A stretch of 64,000 bases of DNA, from contig NZ_RCIP01000003.1 of NCBI RefSeq assembly GCF_004000275.1, positions 186,001-250,000 on the forward strand. The letters run 5' to 3'. Each line of letters opens with the position of its first letter. Position 1 is the first letter of the stretch. The notes beneath the pieces were generated by a model. It made no database searches and was not told the DNA's origin. It worked only from the letters and a program-made list of their open reading frames with translations. The position numbers and the translations under genes are program-made. This stretch comes from Saccharospirillum alexandrii. Lineage in GTDB: Bacteria > Pseudomonadota > Gammaproteobacteria > Pseudomonadales > Natronospirillaceae. Of this stretch, positions 7,835 to 16,560 are shown piece by piece.

Positions 7835-10642
7835 TCAAAAGGTCCATTGCAAATTGGCGGTCAGCGTTCGCCCGGGGGCGTAGGTTTTAACCACTCCGTC
7901 ACCCATGGCCTGAATGTATTCGCGGTCGGTCACGTTTTTCAGGTGATAACCCAGGCGCAAACCGTTGTCCCATTCGTGACTGGCGTAATGATCGAGTGCG
8001 CAGTATTCCGCCAGGCCGATTTTCTGGCCGAAGTCACTCGTATCCTGATAGGCGTAGTCGCCGGTCTGGCTGGCGCAGGTCAGCACGACACCCAGGTCGG
8101 CACGGCGCTGAAAAAGACGCGTTCCCAGGGTGAGCCGACCCGTCCATTCCGGAACCGGTGGTGCATAGAGGTTTCCCGAAGCGGCACAAACGCCATCGGC
8201 TGTGTTGCCCTCGTAATGGCCCTGCGCATCCGGGCAGTAGGTCAGCGGGTCTTCGTCGTCGGGGCCGCCCAGGGGCCAGGCCGGAAACATCAGCACGCCC
8301 GATTGGTCGTGATAGTCCGGGTCGGCCCCTTGTTCGGTATGGGTGACGTTCAGGCCGCCATAAAAACGCTGATATTTAACGTCGATCTGCAATTCCTGAC
8401 CCTGGAAGACCCGGTCGTTGATGGCGTTCGCATAGGCCGAGGGAGAACTCAGCGACGGGTGCGACACATCGCCCGGTGTCGAAATGAACATCATCTGGTC
8501 GATGTAGTTTTCCGTACGGTTGTAGAACTGGTTCAGCTTAAGATTGAAACGGCTTTCATCGCCGTCGAGGCTGGCATTAAAGCCAGCCTCCCAGCTGTAC
8601 GTTTTTTCCGGTTCCAGTTGCCAGTTGGGCAGGGTTCTGACCGGCGGGTTGTGAAACGGCACAGCGCTAGAGGTCAGGGTTTCGGTGATCTGGGGTGGGC
8701 GCCAGGAAAGCCCGGTGTTGGCAAACACCTGCACCCAGGCGGCATTGGTATCGACCACCGCGTAAGCAGCACCGAGCGAGGGCAACCAGGCGGCATCGTT
8801 GCGGTCGACGTCGATTTCCTGGAACCGCCACAGCGGTTTGCCATAGGTGGGGGAATCGGGGCGATCATCGGTCTCGTTAAAGCCAGTTTCACCCCTCAGC
8901 CGATAGGTTTCCCAGCGTATCGCCGGGCTGAGCGTCAGCCGCCGATATTCCCAGTCGGCCGCCAGCCAGGTACCTGTGAGCAACCGCTGGCCATGGGGGG
9001 TGCCGTCGGCCAGGGCATCGGATTGCTCTGCGGTCAGGTCGTAAGAGTCGACATCGGGGCGATTTTCATCGACAAAGGCTTCAACCCCGTAATCGACATC
9101 GAACCAGTGCTCGCCAACTTCCAATACCGAACGGTTCTTCAGCAGCCCACCCAGCGTATCGGTGCGAGTGATCAGGCTGTATTGGTTCAGGTTGGATGAA
9201 CTGACATTGCGGGTATTGACGTGGTACAGCTTGGCCGCCAGATCGATGGCAGCGCCACCCGGTGCATAGTTGGCGTCAATGGCGTAACTCTGAGTCGTGG
9301 TGTGGTTCGTGTTGCTTACCGGGTAGAGCGCTTCATCGTCGGTTGAAACCGGTGTCTGGCACAGCTCGTGTTCGGCCCAGTAATCGTTGATGGGTGGATC
9401 GCAATACTGATCGTAGTAGCCGGCCACTTCGAGCTGTGAGGTGTTGATCGTCTGGCTTTCGCCGTACTCCATGTCCGCTCCCAGGGCGGTCAGTTTCAGG
9501 CTTAGGGCATCGCCAACGAACCAGTTGCCGCTGGCCAGCCAGGACGCCATGGCCTGGCCGGACGCGTTGACGATGTTCGTCGAGGTGTCCGCGTAAACGT
9601 CACCCGACTGGCCCCAGTACACCGCCTGACCGCTTTGCCCCGGACGATAAGCGTCGCTGTCCTTCAGGCTGTAGCCGAGCAGAAGATCGGTATTCGACGT
9701 CGGTTGTGTAGCCAGCATCAGGGAACCGGACAGGTTCTGCCCGTTGGCCCACTCACCCAAACCACTGGACGCTCGCAACCGCCCACCAAACCGTGCGCCA
9801 TCTTGCAGCACGTCAGTCGCTTCCAGCGTGCTGAAGGTGGCGACACCGCCGGTGACACCCGCCCCACCCGCGCCGGCATGAGCGCCTTTTTCAACCTGAA
9901 CCTCACTCAAAAACTCGGTGTCGAAAAACATTTCACCATTGCGCTGGCCGTGGCCGCTGCGCTGGTAGTTCTGGCGCATGCCATCGATGTTCATGTTGAC
10001 CCGGCCAAAGTCCTTCAGGCCGCGAATGTTGACCGACACACTGGGGTTCTGCTCGTTGGTGGCGGTCTGCACGCCCGCTGTCGCCTGCAGGATTTCGCTG
10101 GCGTGGCGCGCGCCAGTACGATCGATGGCCTCACGATCGACAACCGCGGTGCCCGCCGCTTCGTCATAAATGCGAACCCGGCCGTCCAGCGTGCCCAGAA
10201 CGGTAAAGGCCGGCATCAGGTGAACGCTGCTCATACCGGCCCACTCTGTCGGGGGCGGTTCGGGCAGAGGCACCAGAATGACCGTGTCGTCCGTGCCTCC
10301 GGGCTCAAACGTCAACCCGGTGCCCTCAAGCAACTGCTCAAGCGCCAATGCGGCAGGCAGATCGCCTATGACCGGCGACGACTCACGCCCCTGAGCCAGT
10401 GCAGCGCTGTAGCCAATTTGCCAGCCGGTCGTCGTGGCGAAATTGTCCAGACTGGCTGCCAGTGGGCCGGCGGCGAAGTCAAAGGCGAATGTCTCTTCTG
10501 GACCGGAAGTGGCGATGTTTTCAGCCCTGGCAAGACCAGGGATCAATGCGCAGAAGCACACCAGCCAGATGGCGGCTTTCGGCCACTGCAGCCGACGAGT
10601 TTCAGACGGGAAAGGCTTCGATAAGTGGGAAGTGGACAGCAA
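7835..10642 (-). CDS. hasR: TonB-dependent haem/haemophore receptor with signalling domain (HasR-like)
   Basis: This 935-residue outer-membrane receptor has a signal peptide (about residues 15-40, ending GLARA) and an STN signalling domain (about 45-125). A TonB plug follows (about 160-290, with EILQATAGVQT and a VEKGAHAGAGGAGVTGG block), then a 22-strand barrel ending in aromatic Phe. STN domains pass ligand occupancy to a FecR-type protein, and that gene and its sigma factor are divergent. The predicted start is TTG with weak AGGG spacing; no in-frame ATG lies nearby. The linked haemophore gene makes HasR the best assignment; a plain haem or siderophore receptor is the alternative. Confidence 0.88.
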   Translation of the reverse strand: MLSTSHLSKPFPSETRRLQWPKAAIWLVCFCALIPGLARAENIATSGPEETFAFDFAAGPLAASLDNFATTTGWQIGYSAALAQGRESSPVIGDLPAALALEQLLEGTGLTFEPGGTDDTVILVPLPEPPPTEWAGMSSVHLMPAFTVLGTLDGRVRIYDEAAGTAVVDREAIDRTGARHASEILQATAGVQTATNEQNPSVSVNIRGLKDFGRVNMNIDGMRQNYQRSGHGQRNGEMFFDTEFLSEVQVEKGAHAGAGGAGVTGGVATFSTLEATDVLQDGARFGGRLRASSGLGEWANGQNLSGSLMLATQPTSNTDLLLGYSLKDSDAYRPGQSGQAVYWGQSGDVYADTSTNIVNASGQAMASWLASGNWFVGDALSLKLTALGADMEYGESQTINTSQLEVAGYYDQYCDPPINDYWAEHELCQTPVSTDDEALYPVSNTNHTTTQSYAIDANYAPGGAAIDLAAKLYHVNTRNVSSSNLNQYSLITRTDTLGGLLKNRSVLEVGEHWFDVDYGVEAFVDENRPDVDSYDLTAEQSDALADGTPHGQRLLTGTWLAADWEYRRLTLSPAIRWETYRLRGETGFNETDDRPDSPTYGKPLWRFQEIDVDRNDAAWLPSLGAAYAVVDTNAAWVQVFANTGLSWRPPQITETLTSSAVPFHNPPVRTLPNWQLEPEKTYSWEAGFNASLDGDESRFNLKLNQFYNRTENYIDQMMFISTPGDVSHPSLSSPSAYANAINDRVFQGQELQIDVKYQRFYGGLNVTHTEQGADPDYHDQSGVLMFPAWPLGGPDDEDPLTYCPDAQGHYEGNTADGVCAASGNLYAPPVPEWTGRLTLGTRLFQRRADLGVVLTCASQTGDYAYQDTSDFGQKIGLAEYCALDHYASHEWDNGLRLGYHLKNVTDREYIQAMGDGVVKTYAPGRTLTANLQWTF

Positions 10643-10805
10643 TTCCTGATACCCTGTATAGATGAGAATGGTTATTATTAATAAAGACGCATGAGGTCAC
10701 ACTTTCCGTACACTTTTTTCCGGTTCCCGGTCATTTCATCGCCACCGGACCCGTACGAGACCGGCCCACGCTCACCGCATCGGCTTTCAATGGAATTAGA
10801 ACGAC
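10643..10805. promoter_or_regulatory. Divergent has promoter region with candidate Fur box
   Basis: This gap separates the divergent receptor and sigma-factor genes. The segment TGAGAATGGTTATTA (10663-10677) resembles the 7-1-7 Fur consensus (TGATAAT-N-ATTATCA) at most positions and lies just upstream of the receptor start. This fits the usual two-layer control: Fur represses the sigma/anti-sigma pair and the receptor under iron sufficiency, and the ECF sigma factor boosts the receptor operon when haemophore-bound haem is present. Confidence 0.65.
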
Positions 10806-11339
10806 ATGTCTGACCGCCCCCACACGCAATTCGACGCGGTATTCATCGCCCAACGGTCTGTGCTATTGAATAAGCTGGTTCGTATCGTGAGTAACAAAGC
10901 GGTGGCGGAGGAACTGGCGCAGGAGACGTATGTGCGGGTTCGCCAGTCACTGGATCAGGGCACTGAAATCAGCCATCTGCAGGGATTTCTGTTCCAGACC
11001 GGGCGTAACCTGGCTCTGGATTATTTGCGCCAGGTCAAACGCCAGGCCCCACCCAAGTTCTCAGGTGATGCACTCGAGCAAGACGATACGAACCCACCGA
11101 TCAGCCTGGAGCCATCACCGGAAGACAGACTGAGCGACGAACAACGCCTTCACTCGCTGATAACGCTGCTCGAGACCCTGACGCCTCGCCAGCAGCAGGT
11201 GTTTACGTTAAATCGCGTCCAGGGTTGGAGCCACGCCCGCATTGCCCGGCAACTGGGCGTATCGGAAAGTACGGTGCAAAAGGAGGTCAAACGGGTGATG
11301 ACCTATTGCATCAGACAGTTGGCGAGGGGAGAAAATTGA
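10806..11339 (+). CDS. hasI: ECF sigma factor, FecI/HasI type
   Basis: This 177-residue protein contains sigma-70 region 2 (about residues 14-80, including NKAVAEELAQETYVRV) and region 4 (about 115-170, with the HTH WSHARIARQLGVSESTVQKE), and lacks regions 1 and 3. That is the ECF layout. It is followed by a FecR-like regulator and is divergent from the STN-containing receptor. This reproduces the FecI-FecR-FecA and HasI-HasS-HasR surface-signalling arrangement. It should direct RNA polymerase to the receptor/haemophore promoter. Confidence 0.9.
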   Translation: MSDRPHTQFDAVFIAQRSVLLNKLVRIVSNKAVAEELAQETYVRVRQSLDQGTEISHLQGFLFQTGRNLALDYLRQVKRQAPPKFSGDALEQDDTNPPISLEPSPEDRLSDEQRLHSLITLLETLTPRQQQVFTLNRVQGWSHARIARQLGVSESTVQKEVKRVMTYCIRQLARGEN

Positions 11340-11400
11340 CGCTTTTTTCGCGCGGGTTCGTCTTACTCTGTAAGCAACCTTTGTTAATACTCTTGACCGA

Positions 11401-12366
11401 ATGAGACTGGCCGTGACCTCAACCACCAACACTACTCGCCCGTCCCGTGCCGACGTTCTGGATGAGGCTATCGACTGGCTGGCCCTACACCAGGGCGGGC
11501 GGCCAAGCCGAGCCCAGCATGCCGCCTTTCTTTTTTGGCTTAATGCCGACACCAGGCATCGTGAAGCCTATGAACGGGCGAAAGGGCTCTGGCTGCAACC
11601 TGAGGTCACGCTGGCCGCCAAAGCACTGGGCGACAACATCGGAAAGGTGAGTCAACCCCGCGGCTGGCGGCGCCTAAGCCTGGGCGCTGTCGCCATGGTC
11701 ATGATAACGCTCGGGCTGATGACACAACTGACTAACCAGGGGTCGATCAGTACCGCTGTGGGTGAACACCAGCACGTCGCCCTGAGTGACGGTTCTGCCA
11801 TTACGCTGAATACGGATTCCAAACTGGTGACCCGTCTGAACGAGACCCGACGTGAGGTGGAGCTGTTGAAAGGGGAAGCGTTTTTTGATGTGGCAACCGA
11901 CCCTGACCACCCCTTTTCCGTCGTCAGTGGCGATATCAGAATTCAAGTAATCGGCACTGAGTTTTCAGTGCACCGCCAGGGCAACCAGCTTCGGGTCAGT
12001 GTTCGTGAAGGCCTTGTTGAGGTATCCCGGGAAGGTCAGGCAACCGAGCGCCTTAACGCCGGGGACAGGGCGATCGCCTCCAAGGATACAGTGCGGGTCA
12101 CCCGGGGTGGCGCACTATCCGGCGACTTCGCTTGGCTCGAAAACCGGCTGATTTTTCATGACCAGCCACTCTCGACTGTTGTGGATGAAGTGGCCCGGTA
12201 TCACCGTGGCCTCATTCTGTTGATGGCTAACGATGACCCGGGCGGTCGTGTCAGCGGTAATTTCTCATCGGACGACCCAATTCATGCTCTGGTGACACTG
12301 GCGCGGCTGAATGAGATCGATCTGGTTCGACTGACAGATTATCTGCTGATTCTCCGCCGCCACTAG
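11401..12366 (+). CDS. hasS: FecR-family anti-sigma/signal-transducing membrane protein (HasS-like)
   Basis: This 321-residue protein has a cytoplasmic N-terminal DUF4880-type helical region (about residues 16-60, DEAIDWLALHQGG), one transmembrane helix (about 92-113), a periplasmic FecR domain (about 120-220) and a C-terminal STN-contacting domain ending LTDYLLILRR. Such proteins hold the cognate ECF sigma factor until the receptor signals. It follows the sigma gene by 61 bp on the same strand. The Shine-Dalgarno sequence before the ATG is weak. Confidence 0.9.
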   Translation: MRLAVTSTTNTTRPSRADVLDEAIDWLALHQGGRPSRAQHAAFLFWLNADTRHREAYERAKGLWLQPEVTLAAKALGDNIGKVSQPRGWRRLSLGAVAMVMITLGLMTQLTNQGSISTAVGEHQHVALSDGSAITLNTDSKLVTRLNETRREVELLKGEAFFDVATDPDHPFSVVSGDIRIQVIGTEFSVHRQGNQLRVSVREGLVEVSREGQATERLNAGDRAIASKDTVRVTRGGALSGDFAWLENRLIFHDQPLSTVVDEVARYHRGLILLMANDDPGGRVSGNFSSDDPIHALVTLARLNEIDLVRLTDYLLILRRH

Positions 12367-12687
12367 CGCCTCTCTTACACCAGTTCCCGTTGACACCGGG
12401 AGAGTGAGCCGCCACTGCTGCACACCCGTGGTATCTGTCGCGATCACAAACACGAACTCAGTCCAATTCGCGAGCCTGACGATTCTTCCAGTTTAGTTGA
12501 GAACCCCGTCGCATCTGACCTCAAATGCCTAACTGATCTCGACCAGAGAACTGGTCGAGATCAGGCCTAGCGTCTACGCTGCTGGAACATCGGTTAAAGC
12601 CCTACTTGAGGTAATACCAGACTTGCCAGTCAAACACCAAGGATTGTCAGGTAACCGGTCGCCTAGAGTCGTCGACTTGGAGTACCC
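12367..12687. other. Intergenic region with one perfect 14-bp hairpin
   Basis: No coding frame with support is seen in this 321-bp gap. It ends with GGAG ahead of the ATG of the ethylene-receptor-like sensor. The notable element is the perfect inverted repeat CTGATCTCGACCAG / CTGGTCGAGATCAG around an AGAA loop at 12533-12564. It is not followed by a T tract on either strand, so a regulator-binding palindrome or RNA hairpin is as likely as a terminator for the has regulatory genes. Confidence 0.6.
12533..12564. repeat. Perfect 14-bp inverted repeat with 4-base loop
   Basis: The two arms are exactly complementary over 14 bp and separated by AGAA. It lies about 125 bp upstream of the signalling operon and 165 bp after the FecR-type gene. 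Lack of a downstream T run argues against a simple intrinsic terminator. It may be an operator or a processing hairpin. Confidence 0.7.
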
Positions 12688-13107
12688 ATGGAAACACTGT
12701 GGAACTATGTTACAGGACCCGATTTTATACCCCACGGCCATTGCTACTTTTGGCGATCGGATTTGCTGGCCTTGCATGCCGGTTCGGATGCCGTCATCGC
12801 CCTCGCCTATTTTTCCATACCGCTGGCCCTGGCCAAGCTGTGGTACGACCGGGCGGACCTCGGCTATCGATGGATCATCAAGTTGTTTGCCGCCTTTATC
12901 GTAGCCTGTGGTACCACCCACCTGGTGGGTATCTGGAACATCTGGAACGCCGACTACTATTTTCAGGGCATCGTTAAACTGATTACAGCCGGTATTTCTC
13001 TGGTAACCGCCATCCTGATCTGGCCACTGCTGCCTAAGGTGCTCGCGATTCCCAGCCCGGCCATGTTGACTGAACGCAATGAAGCCCTTAACGAAGAAAT
13101 GCTCTAG
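12688..13107 (+). CDS. Ethylene-binding-like membrane sensor domain (5' part of the interrupted kinase)
   Basis: This 139-residue product has three transmembrane helices and matches the ETR1 ethylene-binding domain in residue spacing. Asp34, Tyr41, Ile44, Pro45, Ile71, Cys74 and His78 fall exactly where ETR1 has Asp25, Tyr32, Ile35, Pro36, Ile62, Cys65 and His69. Cys65 and His69 of ETR1 bind the copper ion needed for ethylene binding. The blocks AYFSIPL and CGTTHLVGIW are diagnostic. GGAG precedes the ATG. The frame ends at the amber codon, leaving a stand-alone sensor with no output domain unless the stop is read through. Confidence 0.8.
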   Translation: METLWNYVTGPDFIPHGHCYFWRSDLLALHAGSDAVIALAYFSIPLALAKLWYDRADLGYRWIIKLFAAFIVACGTTHLVGIWNIWNADYYFQGIVKLITAGISLVTAILIWPLLPKVLAIPSPAMLTERNEALNEEML

Positions 13108-13134
13108 CGCACCCATGCCGAACAACAATTACGA

Positions 13135-14343
13135 TTGTTGTATGAATCACTTGAGCAGACCGTAGAAGAGCGCACACAGGAACTGCAACAGGCCAAGCGG
13201 GCATTGGAGTTGCAAATTCAAACCTCCGAGCAAGTCAAACAGCGCCTGCAAAGCATTTTCGAATCGGCCCCCAACGGGATGATTGTGGTCTCCAGGGACG
13301 GCACCATTTTGCAGGCCAACTCCATGGCTCACAGCATTTTTCACTACGACGTTGGCGAGTTGTCAGGCAAACGTGTAGAGCAATTGGTTCCCGCTGACAT
13401 CCGCACACCCCACCAGGCCAACCGGGAGCAGTACATCAGTTCGCCGACCAAACGCATGATGGGCGATCGACGAGACCTGTCGGGCCTGTGTGCGGATGGC
13501 AAAACCGTACCGGTGGAAATTGGCCTTAACCCGGTTACTGGTAGCAGTGATGGCGAAGTCGTCGCGTCCGTTGTCGACGTGAGCGAGCGACGCAACTATG
13601 AACGGAAAATAGAACAGCGCAGTGAGGCACTGGAACGCTCTAACCGGGAACTGAAGGAGTTTGCCTTCATAGCCTCCCACGATTTGCGCGAGCCATTGCG
13701 CAAGATCATCTCCTTTTCCAAATTACTTCTCAGCAAGGACTACGGCAATTTCACGGGTGAGGGAGAAACCTTTGCCAGCTATGTTGTGGATGCCGCTGAA
13801 CGGATGCGCGAATTGCTTGATAGCCTGCTTTCATACAGCCGCGTGACGTCTCACGGTGGCCAGTTCGTACTGACCGACCTCAATGAAGTGGTTCGGGAAG
13901 TGTTGTCCGACTTGCAGATGACGATTGAAGAAAGCCAGGCCCGAATAGAGGTTAACTCCCTGGATCACCTTACCATGGATCCAAGTCAGATCCGGCAACT
14001 GCTGCAGAACATTGTCTCCAATGCGCTTAAGTATCGCCGGCAAGAGCAGCCCCCGATCATCCGAATAGAAGGTGAGGCGATCAATGGTGACCAGTACCGG
14101 CTGACGATTGAAGACAACGGCATCGGTTTCGATAACCAGTATAACGAACAGGTCTTTGAAGTATTCAAACGCCTGCATGGCAGAGACAGTTACCCCGGCA
14201 CAGGGATGGGGCTGGCTATTTGCCGAAAAATTGTAGACCGCCACCAGGGGGTGATACGGGCCGACAGCACACCAGGAAAAGGCACGCGTTTCGTTATTGA
14301 ATTACCGGTCAATCCGCATATCGAGGCTGCCCATGATTTCTGA
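13135..14343 (+). CDS. PAS-histidine kinase module (3' part of the interrupted kinase)
   Basis: Downstream of the amber codon the frame encodes a PAS domain (about 13240-13580) and a HisKA region with phospho-acceptor motif SHDLREPLRKI. A HATPase follows, with an N box (NIVSNALKYR), G1 (DNGIGFD) and G2 (GTGMGLAICRKIV). It resembles phytochrome-type kinases. The only nearby start candidates are TTG codons at 13135 and 13138 without a recognisable ribosome site, so independent translation is doubtful. Its stop overlaps the next receiver gene by 11 bp. Confidence 0.8.
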   Translation: MLYESLEQTVEERTQELQQAKRALELQIQTSEQVKQRLQSIFESAPNGMIVVSRDGTILQANSMAHSIFHYDVGELSGKRVEQLVPADIRTPHQANREQYISSPTKRMMGDRRDLSGLCADGKTVPVEIGLNPVTGSSDGEVVASVVDVSERRNYERKIEQRSEALERSNRELKEFAFIASHDLREPLRKIISFSKLLLSKDYGNFTGEGETFASYVVDAAERMRELLDSLLSYSRVTSHGGQFVLTDLNEVVREVLSDLQMTIEESQARIEVNSLDHLTMDPSQIRQLLQNIVSNALKYRRQEQPPIIRIEGEAINGDQYRLTIEDNGIGFDNQYNEQVFEVFKRLHGRDSYPGTGMGLAICRKIVDRHQGVIRADSTPGKGTRFVIELPVNPHIEAAHDF

Positions 14344-14785
14344 TACCGAATTCCTGTTGCTGGTTGTTGATGATGACCCTGAGGATTTTTTACTGGTTAA
14401 AACTGCGGTTAAGCGAGCGCTGCTCCCCCTTTCGGTGAAGGGCTTGAGCAACGGTGATGCGCTGATGAGCTACCTGGCAGAACGCACCAGAGTTCCCGAC
14501 CCGTTGGCACCGACCATGGTGATTCTACTCGATCTGAATATGCCCGGAAAAGATGGCCGGTCCTGCTTGCGCGACATAAAAGCGAACCCGTCTCTGGCGG
14601 ATATTCCTGTCATCATTTTCTCGACCTCCGAGTCACCGGATGACATTCAGAAGAGTTATGAACTGAACGCAAATTCTTACATTTGCAAGCCAGACGATTT
14701 ATCCAAGCTTGAAAGCATACTGTCTACGCTCTATCGCTATTGGTTTGGTCATTCACTATCGCCTTCGCAGGAACCCGCTCCATGA
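14333..14785 (+). CDS. Stand-alone receiver-domain response regulator (Rcp1-like)
   Basis: Start at the ATG inside the kinase 3' end, after GAGG, giving 150 residues; a longer frame starting at 14297 lacks such a site. It is a single receiver domain with acidic triad DDD (VVDDDPEDF), phospho-acceptor Asp in ILLDLNMPG, a switch Ser/Thr in IIFSTSES and the conserved Lys in CKPDD. The PEDFLLVKTA block is typical of Rcp1-type partners of phytochrome-like and ethylene-receptor-like kinases. It overlaps the kinase by 11 bp and the next gene by 4 bp, so it is probably the cognate phospho-relay partner. Confidence 0.88.
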   Translation: MISDTEFLLLVVDDDPEDFLLVKTAVKRALLPLSVKGLSNGDALMSYLAERTRVPDPLAPTMVILLDLNMPGKDGRSCLRDIKANPSLADIPVIIFSTSESPDDIQKSYELNANSYICKPDDLSKLESILSTLYRYWFGHSLSPSQEPAP

Positions 14786-16503
14786 ACAAGCCTATGATCA
14801 AGATTCTGGTAGTGGAAGATGACGCTGCAGATTTCATGCTGGTGAAACAGTCGCTGCTGAAAAGTGACCGGAACCAGTACAACGTTCAGCATATATCGGA
14901 GTACAACGCCGCCAGCGAGGCACTTTACCAGGATGACTGTGACCTCATTTTACTCGACTATTTTTTGGGCAGTCACTCCGGTCTGGAATTACTCCAGCAA
15001 GCTAAAACGCTGCAGTTTAAACGGCCGATCATTGTGATGACCGGGAGTAATTCCCCCGAGCTCGACGATATGCTGATGAAAGAAGGGGCGGCAGATTTCA
15101 TACCCAAGGACGAGCTGTCTACGGCTTTGCTCGACCGCAGCATTCGCCATGCCATTGAACGCAAGGAAGCCGAGTTCAAAATTGCTGAACTGGTCCGCAA
15201 GGACCCTCTGACCGGCCTCGGTAACCGCTATATTTTTGAAGAACACATGGAACTGGCCATAGCCCGGGCGGCGCGCAAAAAACAGCATCTGGCGGTGATA
15301 TTTCTCGATCTCGACCGGTTTAAGGACATTAACGACAGCCTGGGCCATCACGTTGGTGATCTGTTACTGACTTTGATGGGGGACCGGCTGCGCCGGGCCG
15401 TTCGCAAAAGTGACTTTGTGGCCCGCATCGGCGGCGATGAATTTACCGCGCTGATCGACAACATTGAGAACGTCGAAGAGGTTAATCACATTCTGGAAAA
15501 AATCTCCCGGGAGATGTGCCGCCCGGCTCCGGTCAGTAACACCACTCTGGACGTTACCGTTAGCATGGGGGTTGCCATTTTTCCCCACCATGGGCAAATG
15601 GCCATGGAGTTGATGCAAAAAGCCGATATGGCGTTGTATGAGTCTAAGGCCCAGGGCGCCGGAGGCTACCATATTTTCACCGACCGTTTGCAGGCTCGAC
15701 TGATTCATGGCCTGGAAACCGAGAAAGAGCTGCGCCATGCCCTGCGGCTTCAGCAGTTCGAACTCTTCTATCAGCCACAGATCGACCTCGACACCGGCGC
15801 CATTTGCGGGCTGGAAGCTCTGATTCGCTGGAACCGCTCAGACGGACAAGTCATGTCGCCGATCGAGTTCATTCCCGTGGCGGTTCGCAGTGGCCTGATC
15901 GTACCCATCGGCTGCTGGGTGATTGAAGCCGCCTGCAAGCAGTTGCAGCTGTGGCGAGAGGCCGGACTGAACGTGCCTGTCTCGGTGAACGTATCACCGC
16001 GCCAATTGAAGTTTCATGGTTTTCTGAAGCAGCTGCTCAACTGCATAAAGCAATACCGGGTTCCACCCGGTATGCTTGAGCTAGAGCTCACCGAAGAAGC
16101 CCTGATCGAAAATGGACTGAACCAGGCAGCAATGCTGGGTGTCATTCGCAACACCGGTGTTGGTATTGCCATTGATGATTTTGGCACCGGGTATTCTTCA
16201 ATGCGGTATTTGCGTGAATTTCCATTAGACCGTATTAAGATTGATAAAAGCTTTGTGTCAGAAGCGGGCATCACTGGCTTGCGTGAACCTGCTATTACCC
16301 AATCCATTCTGTCGCTTGCCCAGGGGCTCGGGTTAAGTGTGGTGGCCGAGGGCGTGGAGACGAATGAACAGAAACAACAGCTGCAATCTCAGGGTTGCCG
16401 GGTTTGCCAGGGGTACTTGTACTATCGACCGCTTAAACTGGCTGACCTGGAACCAGTCCTTCGACAAGCGGGTGGCATCAGCAGTAACGACAGGCATTCC
16501 TGA
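14782..16503 (+). CDS. REC-GGDEF-EAL cyclic-di-GMP enzyme
   Basis: The ATG overlaps the preceding stop (ATGA), giving 573 residues. The order is receiver (about 5-125; ILVVEDDAADF, acceptor Asp in LILLDYFLG), GGDEF (about 145-305) with an intact GGDEF motif and an I-site RKSD five residues before it, then EAL (about 325-570). The EAL domain has LEALIRWN, ELTEEAL, DDFGTGYSS, KIDKSF and EGVET, all catalytic blocks present. Both synthesis and hydrolysis of c-di-GMP are therefore possible, set by phosphorylation of the receiver. It is the likely output of the ethylene-receptor-like system. Confidence 0.93.
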   Translation: MNKPMIKILVVEDDAADFMLVKQSLLKSDRNQYNVQHISEYNAASEALYQDDCDLILLDYFLGSHSGLELLQQAKTLQFKRPIIVMTGSNSPELDDMLMKEGAADFIPKDELSTALLDRSIRHAIERKEAEFKIAELVRKDPLTGLGNRYIFEEHMELAIARAARKKQHLAVIFLDLDRFKDINDSLGHHVGDLLLTLMGDRLRRAVRKSDFVARIGGDEFTALIDNIENVEEVNHILEKISREMCRPAPVSNTTLDVTVSMGVAIFPHHGQMAMELMQKADMALYESKAQGAGGYHIFTDRLQARLIHGLETEKELRHALRLQQFELFYQPQIDLDTGAICGLEALIRWNRSDGQVMSPIEFIPVAVRSGLIVPIGCWVIEAACKQLQLWREAGLNVPVSVNVSPRQLKFHGFLKQLLNCIKQYRVPPGMLELELTEEALIENGLNQAAMLGVIRNTGVGIAIDDFGTGYSSMRYLREFPLDRIKIDKSFVSEAGITGLREPAITQSILSLAQGLGLSVVAEGVETNEQKQQLQSQGCRVCQGYLYYRPLKLADLEPVLRQAGGISSNDRHS

Positions 16504-16560
16504 CATGCAGCACTTTCGCCAGGCAACGTGGCAGGGCATAACAAGGGAGGGTCTAAAAAG

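Larger units (their letters stand above)
12688..14343 (+). pseudogene. Ethylene-receptor-like hybrid sensor histidine kinase interrupted by an amber codon
   Basis: Codons run in one frame across the span for 551 positions except for a TAG at 13105-13107 (codon 140). Residues before (NEALNEEML) and after (RTHAEQQLRLLYESL) the stop form a smooth coiled linker, showing that this was one gene. The order is ethylene-binding-like membrane domain, coiled coil, PAS domain, HisKA and HATPase. Without readthrough or suppression, sensor and kinase are made separately or the 3' part is not made. A base-calling error in the source sequence is the main alternative. The gene heads an operon of two receivers and a c-di-GMP enzyme. 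Confidence 0.75.

Noticed and set aside
13135-14343. Kinase module as an independent gene in a normal two-gene arrangement
   Set aside because: The frame is continuous with the sensor apart from one TAG, the only starts are TTG codons without a ribosome site, and the linker reads as one coiled segment.
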